Shown here piece by piece: positions 41,261-42,831 of a stretch of 42,831 nt of DNA (positions are counted from its first letter, which is position 1; every line of letters begins with the position of its first letter). Source of the DNA: CAZGCA01 sp964524145. GTDB lineage: Bacteria > Hydrogenedentota > CAZGCA01. The DNA lies in NCBI GenBank assembly GCA_964524145.1, contig CAZGCA010000055.1, forward strand, positions 1 to 42,831, in the 5' to 3' direction. Both the position numbers and the translations under genes were made by a program. The notes below the pieces were generated by a model, which saw only the letters and a program-made list of their open reading frames with translations, was not told where the DNA came from and did not search any database.

Positions 41261-42562
41261 TTACCGATACGTTGGCAGGTAGTCTCCGTGGGCCTTGATG
41301 AGATCGTCGCAGAGAGCGACGATCTCGTCGATGGTAAGCTCGGCGGCGGTGTGCGGATCCATGAGAGCCGCCTGGTAAATGTGCTCTTTCTTTTTCGTCA
41401 ACGCGGCCTGGACGGCGAGTGCCTGCACGTTGATGCAGGCCCTGTTCACCGCGGCGCACTGAGTCGGCAGGTCGCCCACGTGGGTCGGGGTGATACCGTT
41501 TCTGTCGGCCACACACAGCAGCTCGACGCACGCTTCCCTCGGCAGGTTCGTGATGAGCCCGTCGTTCAAGACGTTGCCGCCGAACGTGTAGGGCGTTCCG
41601 GTTTCAATCGCCTCGAAGATGTAGGAGGCATACTCGCCGCCGCGCGTGTGGCCCATCGGTTTCCCGTCGACGAGCGTGGCCCGCATCCTCTCCCAGCCCT
41701 TGATTTGCTCCTCGCACCGTCTCGGATACTCGTCCAGCGGTATCTGGTACCGGTCGATGAGTTCCGGCGCCCGGCTCTTGATAAACCACGGGACATACTC
41801 GCTGCTGTGCTCGCTGGATTCCGTGACGAAAAACCCGAAATACTTCATGATCTCGAACCGGACGGCGTCTCGTTCCCAATACTTCTCGAGCTGCGCCCGT
41901 CGCCTGATTTCCGGGTACAGGTCTTCGCCGTCGTGCGCGATCTCGAGCAGCCATGCCTGGTGGTTGATGCCGGCGATATGCCAGCGAAGGTTGTCGTCGG
42001 GCAGCTCGAGCTGGCAGCACAGGTGGCGCGCGCAGACCTGCACGCTGTGGCACAGGCCCACTGTTTTCACGCCTGTCGCCTTGAGAATCGCGCCGGTGAT
42101 CATGGCCACGGGGTTGGTGTAGTTCAGCAGCCAGGCGTTCGGCGCAACCTCTTCGATGAGCCGGCAGTACTCGAGCATCACGGGAATGGTGCGCAGTGCC
42201 CTGAATATGCCGCCAATACCGAGCGTGTCCCCAATTGTCTGCCGCAGCCCGTACTTCTTGGGTATCTCGAAGTCGATGACCGTGCTCGGTTCGTACCCGC
42301 CGACCTGGACGGCGTTGATAACGTAATCGGCGCCGGTCAGCGCTGCACGGGCTTCTTCGGCCGGATACGACTCGATGGTCACGTTGCTGCCGACCGCCGC
42401 GTTGATGTTGCGGAGCATCGTGTCCGAGTCCTGCAATCGCTGTAGGTCAATGTCAACAAGGGTAATCTGCGCGTCTTTGAGACAGTCCGCGTGCATACAG
42501 TCGCCCAGTACCTGTCTCGCAAACACGGTGCTTCCCGCACCCAGAAAGCATATCTTCGCCAT
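41261..42562 (-). CDS. GH4-family glycosidase (alpha-galactosidase/MelA-like)
   Basis: 433 residues from ATG at 42562 (GGAGT 4-6 bases upstream; MAKICFLGAGST is the family N-terminus). GH4 enzymes use NAD+ and Mn2+ to cleave glycosides by an oxidation-elimination mechanism. The Rossmann motif GAGSTVFA (8-15), the metal ligands C171 (GLCHSVQ) and H201 (GINHQAW), N150 (NYTNP) and the GNVLNDGLITNLP block are present. The Cys-His-Ser metal motif suits the alpha-galactosidase/alpha-glucosidase branch rather than the 6-phospho-glycosidases, but the substrate cannot be fixed. It stands alone with its own promoter. Its stop codon directly abuts the repeat region. Confidence 0.92.
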   Translation of the reverse strand: MAKICFLGAGSTVFARQVLGDCMHADCLKDAQITLVDIDLQRLQDSDTMLRNINAAVGSNVTIESYPAEEARAALTGADYVINAVQVGGYEPSTVIDFEIPKKYGLRQTIGDTLGIGGIFRALRTIPVMLEYCRLIEEVAPNAWLLNYTNPVAMITGAILKATGVKTVGLCHSVQVCARHLCCQLELPDDNLRWHIAGINHQAWLLEIAHDGEDLYPEIRRRAQLEKYWERDAVRFEIMKYFGFFVTESSEHSSEYVPWFIKSRAPELIDRYQIPLDEYPRRCEEQIKGWERMRATLVDGKPMGHTRGGEYASYIFEAIETGTPYTFGGNVLNDGLITNLPREACVELLCVADRNGITPTHVGDLPTQCAAVNRACINVQALAVQAALTKKKEHIYQAALMDPHTAAELTIDEIVALCDDLIKAHGDYLPTYR

Positions 42563-42620
42563 CGGTACTCCTTTCGCTCGAGCGCGCTCCCGCCGTGATC
42601 CCAGGAATGATTGCCGCCAG

Positions 42621-42650
42621 AGTATACTACTATGCCACCCTGACAATCAA
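42621..42650 (-). promoter_or_regulatory. promoter of the GH4 glycosidase gene
   Basis: On the minus strand TTGATT (42650-42645), 18-base spacer and TATACT (42626-42621); predicted start near 42614, about 50 bases before the ATG. Confidence 0.5.
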
Positions 42651-42810
42651 TCCACCCCACGAGCCATTTGCGCTGCTGGTAACTGTTGTTATGGGAGGAT
42701 GATGCAAAGCGGTAAGGAGACTTGTTACCCCAAAGATATCGGCAATTCGTCGTGTTTTTGTGTTCTCGGACGACTGAAGTGTCGAATTGCCCCCCAAGCA
42801 GATGTGGAGT

Positions 42811-42828
42811 GCGCAAGCTTGCTTGCGC
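42811..42828. repeat. palindrome GCGCAAGC-TT-GCTTGCGC at the window edge
   Basis: Perfect 8-base-pair stem with a 2-base spacer. It lies in non-coding DNA upstream of the GH4 promoter (42651-42831 has no gene) and may be another member of the interspersed palindromes or part of a larger repeat cut by the window end. Confidence 0.6.
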
Positions 42829-42831
42829 TTT

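Overview
The window looks like part of a metagenome-assembled genome of an anaerobic, diderm (Gram-negative-type) bacterium. I infer this from an O-antigen-ligase-type membrane protein, an L,D-transpeptidase, bacterial TopA, XerC, HslV and SecA, and a large HdrABC/MvhD/Flx-like iron-sulfur flavoprotein operon typical of strict anaerobes. G+C is moderately high, GTG and TTG starts are common, and near-consensus TTGACA/TATAAT promoters occur throughout. Palindrome-rich interspersed repeats and a SecA with a large insertion would fit a PVC, Omnitrophota or other candidate-phylum lineage, but the sequence does not settle the taxon. A run of 100 N at 40949-41048 marks a scaffold gap.

Layout. (1) 1-5665, minus strand: one promoter drives a class V aminotransferase, serA, NADP-type icd, a small Trm112-like zinc protein and a Wzy_C/O-antigen ligase that runs off the left edge. 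(2) 5493-6407: a gene-free stretch with palindromic repeats, then tRNA-Leu(CAG) with its own promoter. (3) 6408-10077, minus strand: a soluble Ser/Thr kinase, a TPR-LysM-L,D-transpeptidase, a precorrin-2 dehydrogenase and hemC. (4) 10274-14694, plus strand: smg (DUF494), topA, xerC and hslV. This resembles the topA-xerC-hslV order of Firmicutes but lacks trmFO and hslU. (5) 14789-16456, minus strand: a GAF histidine kinase and its receiver partner, divergent from secA (16699-19617). (6) 19789-23419, plus strand: a membrane-anchored protein of unknown function, an ABC ATPase and an ABC permease (overlapping genes), then YjbQ. (7) 23454-24284, minus strand: an unusual fusion of a PTS EIIA (PtsN-like) domain to a C4 zinc ribbon.

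(8) 24546-32418, plus strand: a strong promoter and eight tightly packed genes, hdrC-hdrB-hdrA-mvhD-(two 4Fe-4S proteins)-(FAD/NAD reductase with 2Fe-2S)-apbE lipoprotein. These probably build a cytoplasmic flavin-based electron-bifurcating complex of the Flx-Hdr type linking NAD(P)H, ferredoxin and a disulfide-type acceptor. No hydrogenase or formate dehydrogenase catalytic subunit is present. (9) 32410-34711, minus strand: a sugar-phosphate nucleotidyltransferase and a PHP-domain hydrolase that appears to start at CTG and so gains a membrane anchor. (10) 35065-40725, plus strand: a PfkB sugar kinase, an FGGY sugar kinase, a DUF58 protein and a DUF4129-like membrane protein. (11) 40726-41260: a dense cluster of small palindromes around the assembly gap. 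(12) 41261-42562, minus strand: a GH4 (MelA-type) glycosidase with its promoter, then a further palindrome at the right edge.

The points most worth a second look are the Hdr/Flx operon with no catalytic dehydrogenase, the EIIA-zinc-ribbon fusion divergent from it, hslV without hslU, the CTG-started anchored PHP protein, the exporter operon with its unknown anchored partner, and two probable assembly signatures (a 55-base exact repeat on both sides of the N gap and a 14-base match to the Tn5/Nextera mosaic end).
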